Shown here one piece after another: positions 1 through 9,033 of a DNA stretch of 64,000 bases. A program made the translations under genes and the position numbers. This stretch comes from RUG369 sp050949645. GTDB lineage: Bacteria > Planctomycetota > Planctomycetia > Pirellulales > Thermoguttaceae. Where the stretch lies: NCBI GenBank assembly GCA_050949645.1, contig JBMNGC010000001.1, positions 992,001 to 1,056,000 on the forward strand, given 5' to 3'. The number at the start of each line of letters is the position of its first letter. The first letter of the stretch is position 1. Under the pieces are notes generated by a model. That model was not told where the DNA came from, did no database searches, and worked only from the letters and a program-made list of their open reading frames with translations.

Positions 1-86
1 AGGAGAAGATGGAATTTGTGGGCGACCGCGAGGCGACCTCGATGGTTAGCAAACCCCAGCGCGCTCCTTACCAGATCGAAGTCTGA
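1..86 (+). CDS. Gfo/Idh/MocA family oxidoreductase, C-terminal end (partial)
   Basis: An open frame enters from the left edge (first full codon at base 3) and ends at TGA 84–86. It leaves 27 residues containing the stretch EFVGDREAT and ending APYQIEV. The Gfo/Idh/MocA protein at 5700–7166 ends in a similar way (KFVGVDSDKAN then PEIEV), so this is probably the tail of a paralogous NAD(P)-dependent sugar oxidoreductase. Only the tail is visible, so the family call rests on this resemblance. It lies 77 bp upstream of the HEAT-repeat gene on the same strand. Confidence 0.5.
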   Translation, partial: EKMEFVGDREATSMVSKPQRAPYQIEV

Positions 87-163
87 CTTTACGAGTTGAT
101 TTGCGACGTTGCGCCTCGCATGCGCGGCGTTATACCCGACAATAAAACATAAGGCTTGTACCT

Positions 164-1927
164 ATGAAGAAATACACCCTCCTTTTGGCTCTTGTCGCGT
201 CCATGTGCGCGACTAAACTTCTGGCAGCCGATTTTGGCGATCTGCTTGAAAGGCTTAACTCTCGCGACTTCTCTGCAGAACGAGACGTCGTGACCGGCCG
301 CGGCAGCGTTTACGTTGGCGAGTTGGTCAACCCGCATTCCGAGACCCCAATGTTCAAGGCGCGCGACGAATTCCGGGCTAAAATTGCCGAGGCGCAGAAG
401 GCTGAGGACGAGACCGCTATCAACGACCTCTGTCAGTTTATCGCCGACGCGATGAAAACCGACGTCTCCGACGAAACAAAAGTTTGGCTCCTTGAACAGC
501 TTGGCGTCATCGGAACTGATAAAGACGTTCCAGTCGCCGCTGAACTCCTTAAGAGTGGTAGTCGGCGCCTTGTCGACGGCGCAGCAGCGTGCCTTGCCCA
601 AATTCCAGGCGACACTGCAACAAAAGCTCTCGAAGACAATGCAGACGTCCCTGCCGCCGCCGCTGCGCTCATTTACCGTAATACCCCGGTCATTTCCTAT
701 GATGGCGTTGAAAATGTCGCGCCTCTTAAGTTGTCGCATGCAACGGACGATGAAGTCGACGAATGGCTTAAAAAGTATGACGATATGGACGAATGGGCTC
801 AGGAGATAACGCTTGCGTCTCTCGTCGCTCGTAATAATAAGAAATATCGTCCTTACGCGCTCAAAGCTCTTGCGTCTGACTCTGAAGGTCTCAGAAGAGC
901 CGGCTTCCTGGCGCTCGAAAAGCTTGCAACCGCTGAAGACGTCGACGTTTTTGTTCAGAATCTTGCCGTCGATAGCGCCTTGACGATCCGCATCGCGAGC
1001 TTCGTGGTTGCCGACGGTTTCGACGACGCCCTCCTTGAAACACTCGACCAAACGACCGACGTTCGGGAGTATACCGACCTTGTGACGATACTCTCTAATC
1101 GTGCCGTCGACGTTCGCGCGCGTATTTTTTCGAAAACGGCCTCCCCCGACTGTCCCGATCGTCTGGCTCTGTTGCGAAAAGCTAGGGAGATTTCCACGAC
1201 AGACGACGTTCCCTACTTCGTCCAAGCCCTCGTTGTGACGCCCCGCGGTAAGGAACGAGACGATATCGAAAAACTCATTGCGTCTTTGTGCAACAAGGAC
1301 GCGCAACCGATTCTCAACCTCTTTGGTCAAGTTCCCGCCCAATATAACGACCTCCTTCTTTCACTTGTTGCCCGCACTGGCGGCGACGCCGCGAAGAATG
1401 CGATCGACAAGCTGATCAACTCCTCCAACGAGGTGGAAAGAGCTGCTGGTCTGCGCGCGCTGAATGTATGGTCTGACGGTCAGTTTGCCGACAAGATGGA
1501 AGAATTGCTCGCTTCTGATAAGCTCACGGACGCTCAGTGGATCGCGCTCCAACGTGCGTATATCCGCACGATATCGCTGCCTGACGACGAGATCGGAATC
1601 GATCTCTCCCGTGACTCTAAGCTTGAGAAGTTGCGCAAGGCGTTTGACTCAGCAAAGCGTTCCGATGAGAAAGCGCTTGTTCTCTCTCGCCTTGCCGCCA
1701 ACCGCACTGCAAAATCGATGGCATTTGCAATAGAGTGCGCTAATGACCAGGATGAAAAGGTCGTTGTTGCAGCGCATAGTGCGATTGCCGATCACGTCCA
1801 CGACACGATCCTGCGTAAAGAGAACCCTGAACTTGCCGCCAGAGGAATTGAAATTATTCTCAACAACAGCAAGGACGAGGGACTTATCGAACGCGTCAAG
1901 ATCTATAAGGAGCGTATGGAACAGTAA
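164..1927 (+). CDS. Secreted HEAT-repeat protein
   Basis: 587 residues. Residues 1–21 form a Sec signal peptide: MKK, a hydrophobic core, then an Ala-rich cleavage region ending LLAAD. The rest is almost all paired amphipathic helices with repeated Ala/Leu/Asp patterns (for example DVPVAAELLKSGSRRLVDGA and EVERAAGLRALNVW), typical of HEAT/armadillo-like scaffolds. No catalytic motif is visible. Such proteins usually mediate protein–protein contacts in the periplasm. It follows the end of a Gfo/Idh gene and precedes a secreted acetyl esterase and a GH127 enzyme on the same strand, so a role in a carbohydrate-processing set is possible but not shown. The Shine-Dalgarno signal is weak. Confidence 0.75.
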   Translation: MKKYTLLLALVASMCATKLLAADFGDLLERLNSRDFSAERDVVTGRGSVYVGELVNPHSETPMFKARDEFRAKIAEAQKAEDETAINDLCQFIADAMKTDVSDETKVWLLEQLGVIGTDKDVPVAAELLKSGSRRLVDGAAACLAQIPGDTATKALEDNADVPAAAAALIYRNTPVISYDGVENVAPLKLSHATDDEVDEWLKKYDDMDEWAQEITLASLVARNNKKYRPYALKALASDSEGLRRAGFLALEKLATAEDVDVFVQNLAVDSALTIRIASFVVADGFDDALLETLDQTTDVREYTDLVTILSNRAVDVRARIFSKTASPDCPDRLALLRKAREISTTDDVPYFVQALVVTPRGKERDDIEKLIASLCNKDAQPILNLFGQVPAQYNDLLLSLVARTGGDAAKNAIDKLINSSNEVERAAGLRALNVWSDGQFADKMEELLASDKLTDAQWIALQRAYIRTISLPDDEIGIDLSRDSKLEKLRKAFDSAKRSDEKALVLSRLAANRTAKSMAFAIECANDQDEKVVVAAHSAIADHVHDTILRKENPELAARGIEIILNNSKDEGLIERVKIYKERMEQ

Positions 1928-2068
1928 TCCGTTCCGACGGAATCTTTCAATCGTTTTCTCTTCGCATATAGTCCTGCACATGAACATGCGCCGCAACGAC
2001 TGGTTCGTCGTCTCCTTGACGCGACCTTCGTTGCTCGCGCCCCTCATATACCCTCCGGGAGAACTTTG

Positions 2069-3388
2069 ATGAAAAAAGGTGTTTTACGACTTTCAGTCGC
2101 ATTTATTTTTGCGGCGCTCACGCTCTTCTCTGTAAGCGCGTTTGCCCAGGAAATCCAATCGATAACCTTCAAATTTGACAAGGATTCGCAATGCTACGCG
2201 GTTGGCGAAGAAGCCACGGTTACGATTAGCGTTTCAGCCGAGGATGAGCTCGTCAACTCGGGTTCCTTGGTAGTCGCTTTGACAAACGACGGTCGCGATA
2301 AGGTCGCAGAGTCCCTTTCCTTTGATCTTTCTGAAGAAAACCCCGTAACAATCAATGGCGCTCTCGGGTTCCCGGGTTTTCTGCAGATTCTTGCAACTGC
2401 GAAATCGGACGACGGTCAAACGTCGCGTTCCGCTCTTGCCGCCGCCGCGTTTGATCCGGAAAAAATTGAACCAGGTCTTCCCAAGCCAGACGATTTTGAC
2501 GAGTTCTGGGCCAAGGGAAAAGAGGAAGTTCGCGCGCTTCCTCTCGATCTTGATCAAAAGAAGATCGATTCTCTGAGCGACGATAACGTCGACGTCTTTT
2601 CGGTCAGCTTTGCAACGGTCAACGATCGCCGTGTCTTCGGTTATCTTTGTGTTCCGAAGAAGGGAGAATCGCCCTACCCTACGATTGTGAACGTTCCTGG
2701 CGCCGGCCCCGGCGTTGGACCTGAAAAATGGATTGCGGAACGTGGGTACGTCGTTCTGAACATGAACGTTTTTCCGTACGAGGTCCCTCTCGATTCCAAG
2801 GAGCGTGCTGAGTTGTATAACAAATACAACGAAGATCTAGGAATGACATACTGCCACCTCGACGCCGCCGACCGCGATAAGTACTTCTTCCGCGCAGCGT
2901 ATCTCGGTATTGATCGCGCCATTGATTGGCTTGCCGAACAGGATTACGTCGACGTAACGCGCATGGGCTTCTACGGCACGAGCCAAGGCGGCGCCTCCGC
3001 GCTCATCTTGGGAGGCTTGAATGACCATTTCTGCGCGATTCTTTCCTCCGTGCCGGCACTCTGCGACCACGGAGGACTTGAAAAAGGACGTTCCTCCGGA
3101 TGGCCTCGTCTTGTCGATTTCTATCAAGGCGACCCCAAAGTTCTGGAAGCGTCGCGCTATCTTGACGGCGTCAATTTTGCCAGAAATATTGACAAAGCGA
3201 CGATTGACGTTACTGTTGGATTTATCGACGTCGTTTGTTCTCCGAGTTCGGTTTACGCCGCGTTCAACGTCATCCCCTCGGAAAAGAAGACAATCCTCCA
3301 TGAAACCGGCCTCGGCCACCAGAACGGCATGCAGTTCAGACAAGCGTTTGAGAGATTTCTTGAACGCGTCAAGAGCAACGGACGCTGA
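2069..3388 (+). CDS. Acetylxylan esterase / cephalosporin-C deacetylase family (CE7)
   Basis: A secreted carbohydrate esterase predicted to remove acetyl groups from xylan or xylo-oligosaccharides. A signal peptide ends near SAFAQ. Residues ~25–130 form a beta-rich Ig-like N-terminal domain, and the rest is an alpha/beta-hydrolase of the AXE1 (CE7) type. The nucleophile lies in GTSQGG (Ser about residue 304). A probable acid Asp is in GFIDVVCSPS, and the catalytic His is in GLGHQNG near residue 416. ATG 2069 is chosen over the in-frame TTG three bases earlier because GGGAGA lies about 8 bases upstream. The extra N-terminal domain makes it longer than classic ~320-residue CE7 enzymes. A GGACGCT/AGCGTCC inverted repeat spans the stop codon but lacks a T-run. 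Confidence 0.87.
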   Translation: MKKGVLRLSVAFIFAALTLFSVSAFAQEIQSITFKFDKDSQCYAVGEEATVTISVSAEDELVNSGSLVVALTNDGRDKVAESLSFDLSEENPVTINGALGFPGFLQILATAKSDDGQTSRSALAAAAFDPEKIEPGLPKPDDFDEFWAKGKEEVRALPLDLDQKKIDSLSDDNVDVFSVSFATVNDRRVFGYLCVPKKGESPYPTIVNVPGAGPGVGPEKWIAERGYVVLNMNVFPYEVPLDSKERAELYNKYNEDLGMTYCHLDAADRDKYFFRAAYLGIDRAIDWLAEQDYVDVTRMGFYGTSQGGASALILGGLNDHFCAILSSVPALCDHGGLEKGRSSGWPRLVDFYQGDPKVLEASRYLDGVNFARNIDKATIDVTVGFIDVVCSPSSVYAAFNVIPSEKKTILHETGLGHQNGMQFRQAFERFLERVKSNGR

Positions 3389-3476
3389 GAATAGCGTCCG
3401 CTTGTAAAACAGATCGTATTTTGGCGCTCAGATTAACTCTGAGATTCTTTACCACCTGAAATTAAACTTGTTCGAC

Positions 3477-5540
3477 ATGAAAAGATTTAAAATTACCATC
3501 CTGGCGTGCGCGCTCATGTTTTCGGCCGCAGCGGCGTTTGGCGCTGACAGCGTCACTTGCGTCGACCGACCCTCCGACACGAATAATGCGCATTATCTTG
3601 CGAATCGCGCGCCTCTCGAACCTTCACCCTTCCTCAAGCTGCCACTAGGCTCCATTCAGGCGGACGGATGGCTTGGTCGGTATCTCGAACTCCAACGCGA
3701 CGGTCTCTCCGGCAAGCTCGGAGGACTGAGCAAATGGTTGGAAAAAGATGAGAACGCCTGGCTTCGCAAAGGCGGTAAATATGGCTGGGAAGAGCTTCCT
3801 TATTGGCTCCGCGGTTACGTCGATCTTGCGTATCTCCTAGAAGATAAGGAAATGATTGCTGAGGCGCAACTCTGGATCGAAGCCATCTTCGAAAGTCAAC
3901 GCGACGACGGCTTCTTTGGACCTGCCAATCCCGATCAGGAGAACGGCTGCGACCTCTGGCCGAATATGCTCGTTCTCTTCCTGATGCAGTCCTATTACGA
4001 ATACACCGGCGACGAGCGCGTTATTACGTTCATGTCGAAGTATTTCGATTGGATCGCAACATATCCAGAAAGAAAATTCCTCAAAACATACTGGGAAAAT
4101 AGCCGCGCCGGCGATCTCCTCTACAGCTGCTTCTGGCTTTACAATATAACCGGCGATGAATCGCTCCTTTCCGTTGCTGAGAAGATCAACGCGAATACTG
4201 CGAACTGGAAACAGGGCTCTACGCTCCCCAACTGGCACAACGTCAACATTGCTCAATGTTTCCGTCAGCCTGCCATTTGGTGGATGCTGTCTCATAACGA
4301 AGCTGATAAATTTGCAACCTATAACAACTTCTGGCTCATTCGCGCTTGCTATGGACAGGTTCCCGGCGGCATGTGGGGCGGCGATGAAAACTCCCGTCAA
4401 GGTTATATTGACCCGCGTCAAGGAGTTGAAACCTGCGGTATCTTTGAGCACATGACGAGCGATATGATTCTTTTCCGGATTACGGGCGATCTTTCCTGGG
4501 TCGACCATGCCGAAGACGTGGCGTTCAATACTGCTCCAGCCGCTGTTATGCCCGACTTCAAAGCGCTCCGCTACATCACTTGCCCCAACCAGGCGATCTC
4601 CGATTCCAAAAACCACCATCCCGGAATTGACAATTCTGGTCCTTTCTTGGCGATGAACCCGTTCAGCAGCCGTTGCTGTCAGCATAACCACACCCACGGC
4701 TGGCCCTATTACATTGGAAACCTTTGGACCGCTACTCCCGACGGCGGACTTGCCGCAACGCTCTACGGCGCGTCTAAGGTCACGGCCAAGGTTGGTTCAG
4801 ACGAGGGCGTCGAGGTTACCGTCGTTGAAACGACGAATTATCCCTTCGATGATTTTGTGCGCCTGACGGTCTCTCTCCCAGAAGGCGTCGACGAGGTCTC
4901 CTTCCCGCTTTACATTCGCGTTCCGAAATGGAGCGGTCAGGTCTCAATGACGCTCAACGGTGAAACCGTTGCCGCAGCAGCCGACGCCGAGCCGCAGAAG
5001 TGGATTCGCGTCGAACGAGACTGGAAAAACGGCGATGAAGTCGTCGCCGGCTTCCCGTCGACCGCGTCGTTCAGAAAATGGGATCAAAACAAAGGTTGCG
5101 TTAGCATTGACTACGGACCGCTCACCTACTCTCTTAAAATCAAGGAGAATTATGTCGTAAAGGACGGTCGTAAAAACGCCATGGGCGATTCCGGTTGGCA
5201 GGAAGGCGCCAAACAGGAAGATTGGCCTTCTTTCGACATTTTACCTGGCTCTGACTGGAACTTCGGGCTTGTCGATCCAGCGACTCTCGATCTCTCCAAG
5301 ATTGAGTTGATCAAGCGAGATTGGCCAGAAGACAACTTCCCATGGACGACAGACGCCGTTCCCTATTCGATCAAGCTCCAAGGCAAAAAGATTCCTTCGT
5401 GGAAAATTGACGAATTTGGTCTTTGCGCGCCCGTGCCGTTCAGTCCCGCAGTGACTGACGAACCGCTCCAGGAACTTGAGCTCATTCCGATGGGCGCCGC
5501 GCGCTTGAGAATCTCCGCCTTCCCGACGGTAGAGGAATGA
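3477..5540 (+). CDS. GH127 beta-L-arabinofuranosidase-like glycoside hydrolase (DUF1680)
   Basis: 687 residues with a signal peptide (hydrophobic core, cleavage after AAFGA). It has an (alpha/alpha)6-barrel of the DUF1680/GH127 family followed by beta-sandwich domains. In characterised GH127 enzymes a Glu-x-Cys plus a Cys-Cys pair bind zinc and supply the Cys nucleophile. Here Glu318-Thr-Cys320 (ETCGIFEHM) and Cys400-Cys401 (SRCCQH) match with nearly the same spacing, so it should be active and should release terminal beta-L-arabinofuranose. ATG 3477 was preferred to an upstream in-frame TTG at 3468; no strong ribosome site is visible. It sits 88 bp after the CE7 esterase, which suits joint debranching of an arabinose-containing polysaccharide. 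Confidence 0.9.
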   Translation: MKRFKITILACALMFSAAAAFGADSVTCVDRPSDTNNAHYLANRAPLEPSPFLKLPLGSIQADGWLGRYLELQRDGLSGKLGGLSKWLEKDENAWLRKGGKYGWEELPYWLRGYVDLAYLLEDKEMIAEAQLWIEAIFESQRDDGFFGPANPDQENGCDLWPNMLVLFLMQSYYEYTGDERVITFMSKYFDWIATYPERKFLKTYWENSRAGDLLYSCFWLYNITGDESLLSVAEKINANTANWKQGSTLPNWHNVNIAQCFRQPAIWWMLSHNEADKFATYNNFWLIRACYGQVPGGMWGGDENSRQGYIDPRQGVETCGIFEHMTSDMILFRITGDLSWVDHAEDVAFNTAPAAVMPDFKALRYITCPNQAISDSKNHHPGIDNSGPFLAMNPFSSRCCQHNHTHGWPYYIGNLWTATPDGGLAATLYGASKVTAKVGSDEGVEVTVVETTNYPFDDFVRLTVSLPEGVDEVSFPLYIRVPKWSGQVSMTLNGETVAAAADAEPQKWIRVERDWKNGDEVVAGFPSTASFRKWDQNKGCVSIDYGPLTYSLKIKENYVVKDGRKNAMGDSGWQEGAKQEDWPSFDILPGSDWNFGLVDPATLDLSKIELIKRDWPEDNFPWTTDAVPYSIKLQGKKIPSWKIDEFGLCAPVPFSPAVTDEPLQELELIPMGAARLRISAFPTVEE

Positions 5541-5632
5541 GTTTGAAAGTCCACTGAGCGAAAGGTGGCAATAAGATAAAGCGGACCGTTGCGTTAAATC
5601 ATGATTTTGGACGCCGGTCTTCAAATTAAAAG

Positions 5633-5669
5633 AAGAGGCTCTCGATGCGTCGCGCATCGAGAGCCTCTT
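5633..5669. terminator. Bidirectional intrinsic terminator
   Basis: Perfect 17-bp inverted repeat (arms 5633–5649 and 5653–5669, 3-base loop) with A-rich and T-rich flanks on opposite sides. It can therefore end transcription from both the GH127 gene (+) and the convergent Gfo/Idh gene (−). Confidence 0.92.
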
Positions 5670-5699
5670 TTATTTTCTAGAGATAACCGTGCGAATCAC

Positions 5700-7166
5700 T
5701 CAGACTTCGATCTCGGGAACCGTGAATTCTTCGTTACGGTATTCGCGTCCGAGGAAAGCGTTAGCCTTATCTGAATCGACGCCAACGAATTTCCCAGTTT
5801 CGGAATCAAACGTCATCATGTCGCTAACCATAACGTCGGAGTTAAGCATAGAGACCTTGTTTGACGCGAGTGTCTGCTGCGCGCTATCGAGCGCTTCGGC
5901 CCAAATCTTTTCGGCGCCTTGAGCCGCTCTCGCCACGATCGCTGCGCGTTCTTCATCCATCGGGCGTCCGCATTTAAACGCGATATTGGCGAGATTGCAC
6001 CACTCGCTCGTCGCCTTGCCAATGGCGACTTCAGCATTGAGGATCGAAGGATCCTGCGCCTTGACAGCGTCGATAAAGTTACGCTGATGTTCCATCTGGC
6101 CGCTGTTGCCCTTGAATTCCTTAATGAGCTTGCCGTCGGAGTCAAACGCTCTCGCGCCGCCGCGTTGTCCCTCAAGACGACCGCCGTCGCAGTACGCGAT
6201 ATACCCGGAACCAGGTCCAGGATGTGGACCTGCAGAACGAGAATTTGCCATCGCAAGCGTCGAAAGACCAAGAACGACAGGAATGGTTCCGGCGTCAAAA
6301 TAGACGAAGTGAATGTTCGGCGTTTCTCCGTCGTCTTTTTCGCCAGCGCGGATACCGCCGCCAAGAATGCGCTTCGGGAACTCTACAGCGTCGAGGAGGA
6401 CATTATTGCGGCAGTCGTCCAAAACATGAACGCCCCAGTTGCCCATTTCACCGGTGCCCGTATTCCAAGACCAGTGCCAGTCGTACTGGAGAGAGTTGCG
6501 ATAGATGGGAATATCGAGCGCAGGGCCAAGCCAGAGGTTTTTGTCGGTGGTAGCGGGGAACTCCAGCGGTTTCGCGTTGAGCCCAATCGGATTACGGGGC
6601 ATATAATGATTAACGCGCGCCGCCTTGATTTCGCCGATTTGCTTCTCTTCATGGAGGAACTTTTTAATTTCCGCCTGCATCCGGTCGCTACGCTGCTGCA
6701 TGCCGACCTGGCAAACTTTCTTATATTTGCGAGCGGCATTGACGGTCTGAACGCCTTCGTAAATGTTGTGAGCTAGCGGTTTTTCAACGTATACGTCTTT
6801 ACCGGCCTGCATAGCCCAAATCGCGCTGAGACCGTGCCAATGGTCGCAAGTTGCGACGACTACGGCGTCAATATCCTTATCGTCGAGAAGCTCACGGCAA
6901 TCGGTAAAGGTTTTGAGTTCCTGATCAAACTTTTCTTTGGTCGAACCGACACGAGCGGAGTCGGGATCGCATATCGCGACGATATCGACTTCATCAAACT
7001 TACGGAAATTGTTCAGCAATTCGTTGGCGCGACCGCCACAACTGATAGAACCGAGTCGAATCCGTTCGTTAGCGCCGCGAACGATTTGGGCAGGGGCTGG
7101 GAAAAAGCTTGCCGCGCCCATTGCGAGACTAACGCCCATAAAATGTCGACGAGTAACACGCACCAT
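5700..7166 (-). CDS. Tat-exported Gfo/Idh/MocA family oxidoreductase
   Basis: 488 residues. The N-terminus VTRRHFMGVSLAMGAASFF is a twin-arginine signal, so a folded, NAD(P)-loaded enzyme is probably exported. A Rossmann fold follows (RLGSISCGGRANELL, then VAICDPD). The EKP motif typical of the family is in VYVEKPLAHN, and WHWSWNTGTGEMGNWGVHVLD is the usual planctomycetal signature. The substrate is probably a sugar or polyol. The start at 7166 was chosen because it places the Tat motif at the N-terminus and has AGGAAA just upstream; an in-frame extension to 7292 would bury the signal. The neighbours suggest carbohydrate use; the specific reaction cannot be told. Confidence 0.9.
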   Translation of the reverse strand: MVRVTRRHFMGVSLAMGAASFFPAPAQIVRGANERIRLGSISCGGRANELLNNFRKFDEVDIVAICDPDSARVGSTKEKFDQELKTFTDCRELLDDKDIDAVVVATCDHWHGLSAIWAMQAGKDVYVEKPLAHNIYEGVQTVNAARKYKKVCQVGMQQRSDRMQAEIKKFLHEEKQIGEIKAARVNHYMPRNPIGLNAKPLEFPATTDKNLWLGPALDIPIYRNSLQYDWHWSWNTGTGEMGNWGVHVLDDCRNNVLLDAVEFPKRILGGGIRAGEKDDGETPNIHFVYFDAGTIPVVLGLSTLAMANSRSAGPHPGPGSGYIAYCDGGRLEGQRGGARAFDSDGKLIKEFKGNSGQMEHQRNFIDAVKAQDPSILNAEVAIGKATSEWCNLANIAFKCGRPMDEERAAIVARAAQGAEKIWAEALDSAQQTLASNKVSMLNSDVMVSDMMTFDSETGKFVGVDSDKANAFLGREYRNEEFTVPEIEV

Positions 7167-7374
7167 CTTTATTTCCTCTCTCAAGGGGTATTTAAACGAA
7201 CGGTACGACCAAACAAACATCGCCGCACCGGCCTGCTTCAATATAACAAATCGCGCGTCTTTTACAAAGAAAAGAGAGAGGAAAATCGACAAATTTTATA
7301 AAATATTTCGGACGCTTGAGTAAAAAAGATCCTCGTCTTCTGATATGAGGAACTGGAAGTCCAGCTCGGCGCCG

Positions 7375-8319
7375 TCATTTTTTGGAATCATGATGATACG
7401 AAATCGTATCGATCGCCCACCCCAACTTGCGCCGGAGATTTCGATAATACTTATTCTCCGGCACGATGAGCATTTTGAAGTTGAATGGCGCTCGGCGTAT
7501 CACAACGAGGTCGTCGTTTGTTAGTTTTTGACGAGACTCGCCGTCGATTACAAGGTAAACCTCGCCCATTTTTACCTGCATTTCATAAACGCGTGACGCC
7601 GAATCGACGACGGGTCTAAAGTTGAGCGTCGTCGGCGCTAAAGGTGAAATAACAACGGAATCAAGCGTGTTGCGAATGATGGGGCCGCCGGCAGAAAGAC
7701 TATGGCCAGTTGAACCGACAGGAGTCGATAGAATCAGTCCGTCGCCTCGAAATATCGTTACGTTGTCACCGTCAATTGCCAGGTTAATCTTAAGAACGGA
7801 GAATGGCGCGACGCCACGCAACGCAACTTCATTCACAACAAGGTGGTTGCTATAACAATAGCGGTCTGTCGCGGAAGCGACGCCCCCGGAAGGGAACGCT
7901 TGCGACGTCAGGCGCGAAGCTGGCGTCAGGTAGTCGTAGGGCTCGTCTCCTATTTCCTTTTTACGCCAGACAGAACAATTTAGCAGAATCTGCTCGCGCG
8001 TCGCCATGTTACGAAAAGCTTCCGATCTGAGGAACGACTCGACTTCGTTTGAATCAACGCTTGAAAGAAAGCCAAGGGTTCCCAGGTTAACGGCTAAAAT
8101 TGGCAACTGCTTCATGCACATCTGGTGTACTGAGCGCAGAATGGAACCGTCGCCCCCGAAAACGAACGCAATGTCGGCGTCTATCTTTGACAGATCGACA
8201 ATATTGTTGAAATCGGCGGCGACAACTTCGACGTATTGCTCAATGATCGGGCGAAGAGCAGCGACTCCCTCGAGCACCCCTTCTCGTGCGCCGTTTCCTA
8301 GTAAGATCGCTTTTAACAT
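7375..8319 (-). CDS. nadK: NAD kinase
   Basis: 314 residues; phosphorylates NAD to NADP in the cytoplasm. The family motifs are present: GGDG at residues 55–58 (FVFGGDGSILRSVHQM), LGTLGFLSSV and the nucleotide-binding GDGLILSTPVGSTGHSLSAGG. It starts 36 bp after leuD ends and probably lies in the leuC-leuD-nadK transcript. It is slightly longer than the ~290 residues usual for bacterial enzymes. Confidence 0.95.
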   Translation of the reverse strand: MLKAILLGNGAREGVLEGVAALRPIIEQYVEVVAADFNNIVDLSKIDADIAFVFGGDGSILRSVHQMCMKQLPILAVNLGTLGFLSSVDSNEVESFLRSEAFRNMATREQILLNCSVWRKKEIGDEPYDYLTPASRLTSQAFPSGGVASATDRYCYSNHLVVNEVALRGVAPFSVLKINLAIDGDNVTIFRGDGLILSTPVGSTGHSLSAGGPIIRNTLDSVVISPLAPTTLNFRPVVDSASRVYEMQVKMGEVYLVIDGESRQKLTNDDLVVIRRAPFNFKMLIVPENKYYRNLRRKLGWAIDTISYHHDSKK

Positions 8320-8355
8320 TTCGGTCCCGTCCCTACCCCCTACCTTGATTCTTGT

Positions 8356-8952
8356 TCAGGCAATACCGCGCGCCTTTTCATAGGCGACAATCTTGTCCTC
8401 ATAACGTAGAGTCAAGCCGATATCGTCCCAGCCGTTAAGAAGACAATCGCGACGAAAATCGTCGATCACAAAGGAAAGGTCAAGACCATGCTCGTCAACG
8501 ATCGTACAATTTTCGAGATCGACAGTTAGCTTGTATGGTCGGTACTTCGCTTCGCGCTGGAACAGGTCTTCAATCTGCTCTTCCGTAAGACGAATAGGGA
8601 GATATCCGTTTTTGAAAGAGTTGTTGTAGAAAATATCAGCGTAACTGGAGGCGAGAATGACTCGGAACCCATAATCGGCAATAGCCCAGGGAGCATGCTC
8701 GCGGCTCGAGCCGCAACCAAAATTACGACGCGTTAGAAGGATCGTGGCATTGCGATATTCAGGGCGGTTGAGCTCGAACTCGGGGTTTTCGTCGTAATTG
8801 TCGTTAAGATAACGCCAGTCGAAGAAAAGAAACTTTCCAAATCCGCTACGCTCGACACGCTTGAGGAACTGCTTCGGAACAAGCTGGTCGGTGTCGATAT
8901 CGCTGCGATCCATAGGGACGACGATCCCCTCGTGCTTAACAAACGCTTGCAT
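8356..8952 (-). CDS. leuD: 3-isopropylmalate dehydratase small subunit
   Basis: 198 residues, the normal length. Pairs with LeuC to isomerise 2- to 3-isopropylmalate in leucine biosynthesis. Recognisable segments are VVPMDRSDIDTDQLVPKQFL, FFDWRY and RRNFGCGSSREHAPWAI, the conserved swivelling-domain signature. An AGGGG-like ribosome site precedes ATG 8952, and leuC ends 81 bp upstream. Confidence 0.96.
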   Translation of the reverse strand: MQAFVKHEGIVVPMDRSDIDTDQLVPKQFLKRVERSGFGKFLFFDWRYLNDNYDENPEFELNRPEYRNATILLTRRNFGCGSSREHAPWAIADYGFRVILASSYADIFYNNSFKNGYLPIRLTEEQIEDLFQREAKYRPYKLTVDLENCTIVDEHGLDLSFVIDDFRRDCLLNGWDDIGLTLRYEDKIVAYEKARGIA

Positions 8953-9033
8953 CTATGTAACCCCTAATATATGACTCTATCAGACCGACGGAAACGTTCC
9001 CTTCGGCCTATCCTTTCTGGCGAAGTTGAATTT

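Noticed and set aside
89..1342. 417-codon open frame antisense to the HEAT-repeat gene
   Set aside because: It mirrors the codon pattern of the plus-strand gene, has no protein-family character, and the plus frame has a signal peptide and repeats.
3837..4697. 286-codon open frame antisense to GH127
   Set aside because: It lies entirely inside a gene whose catalytic Glu and Cys residues are intact; it is a shadow frame.
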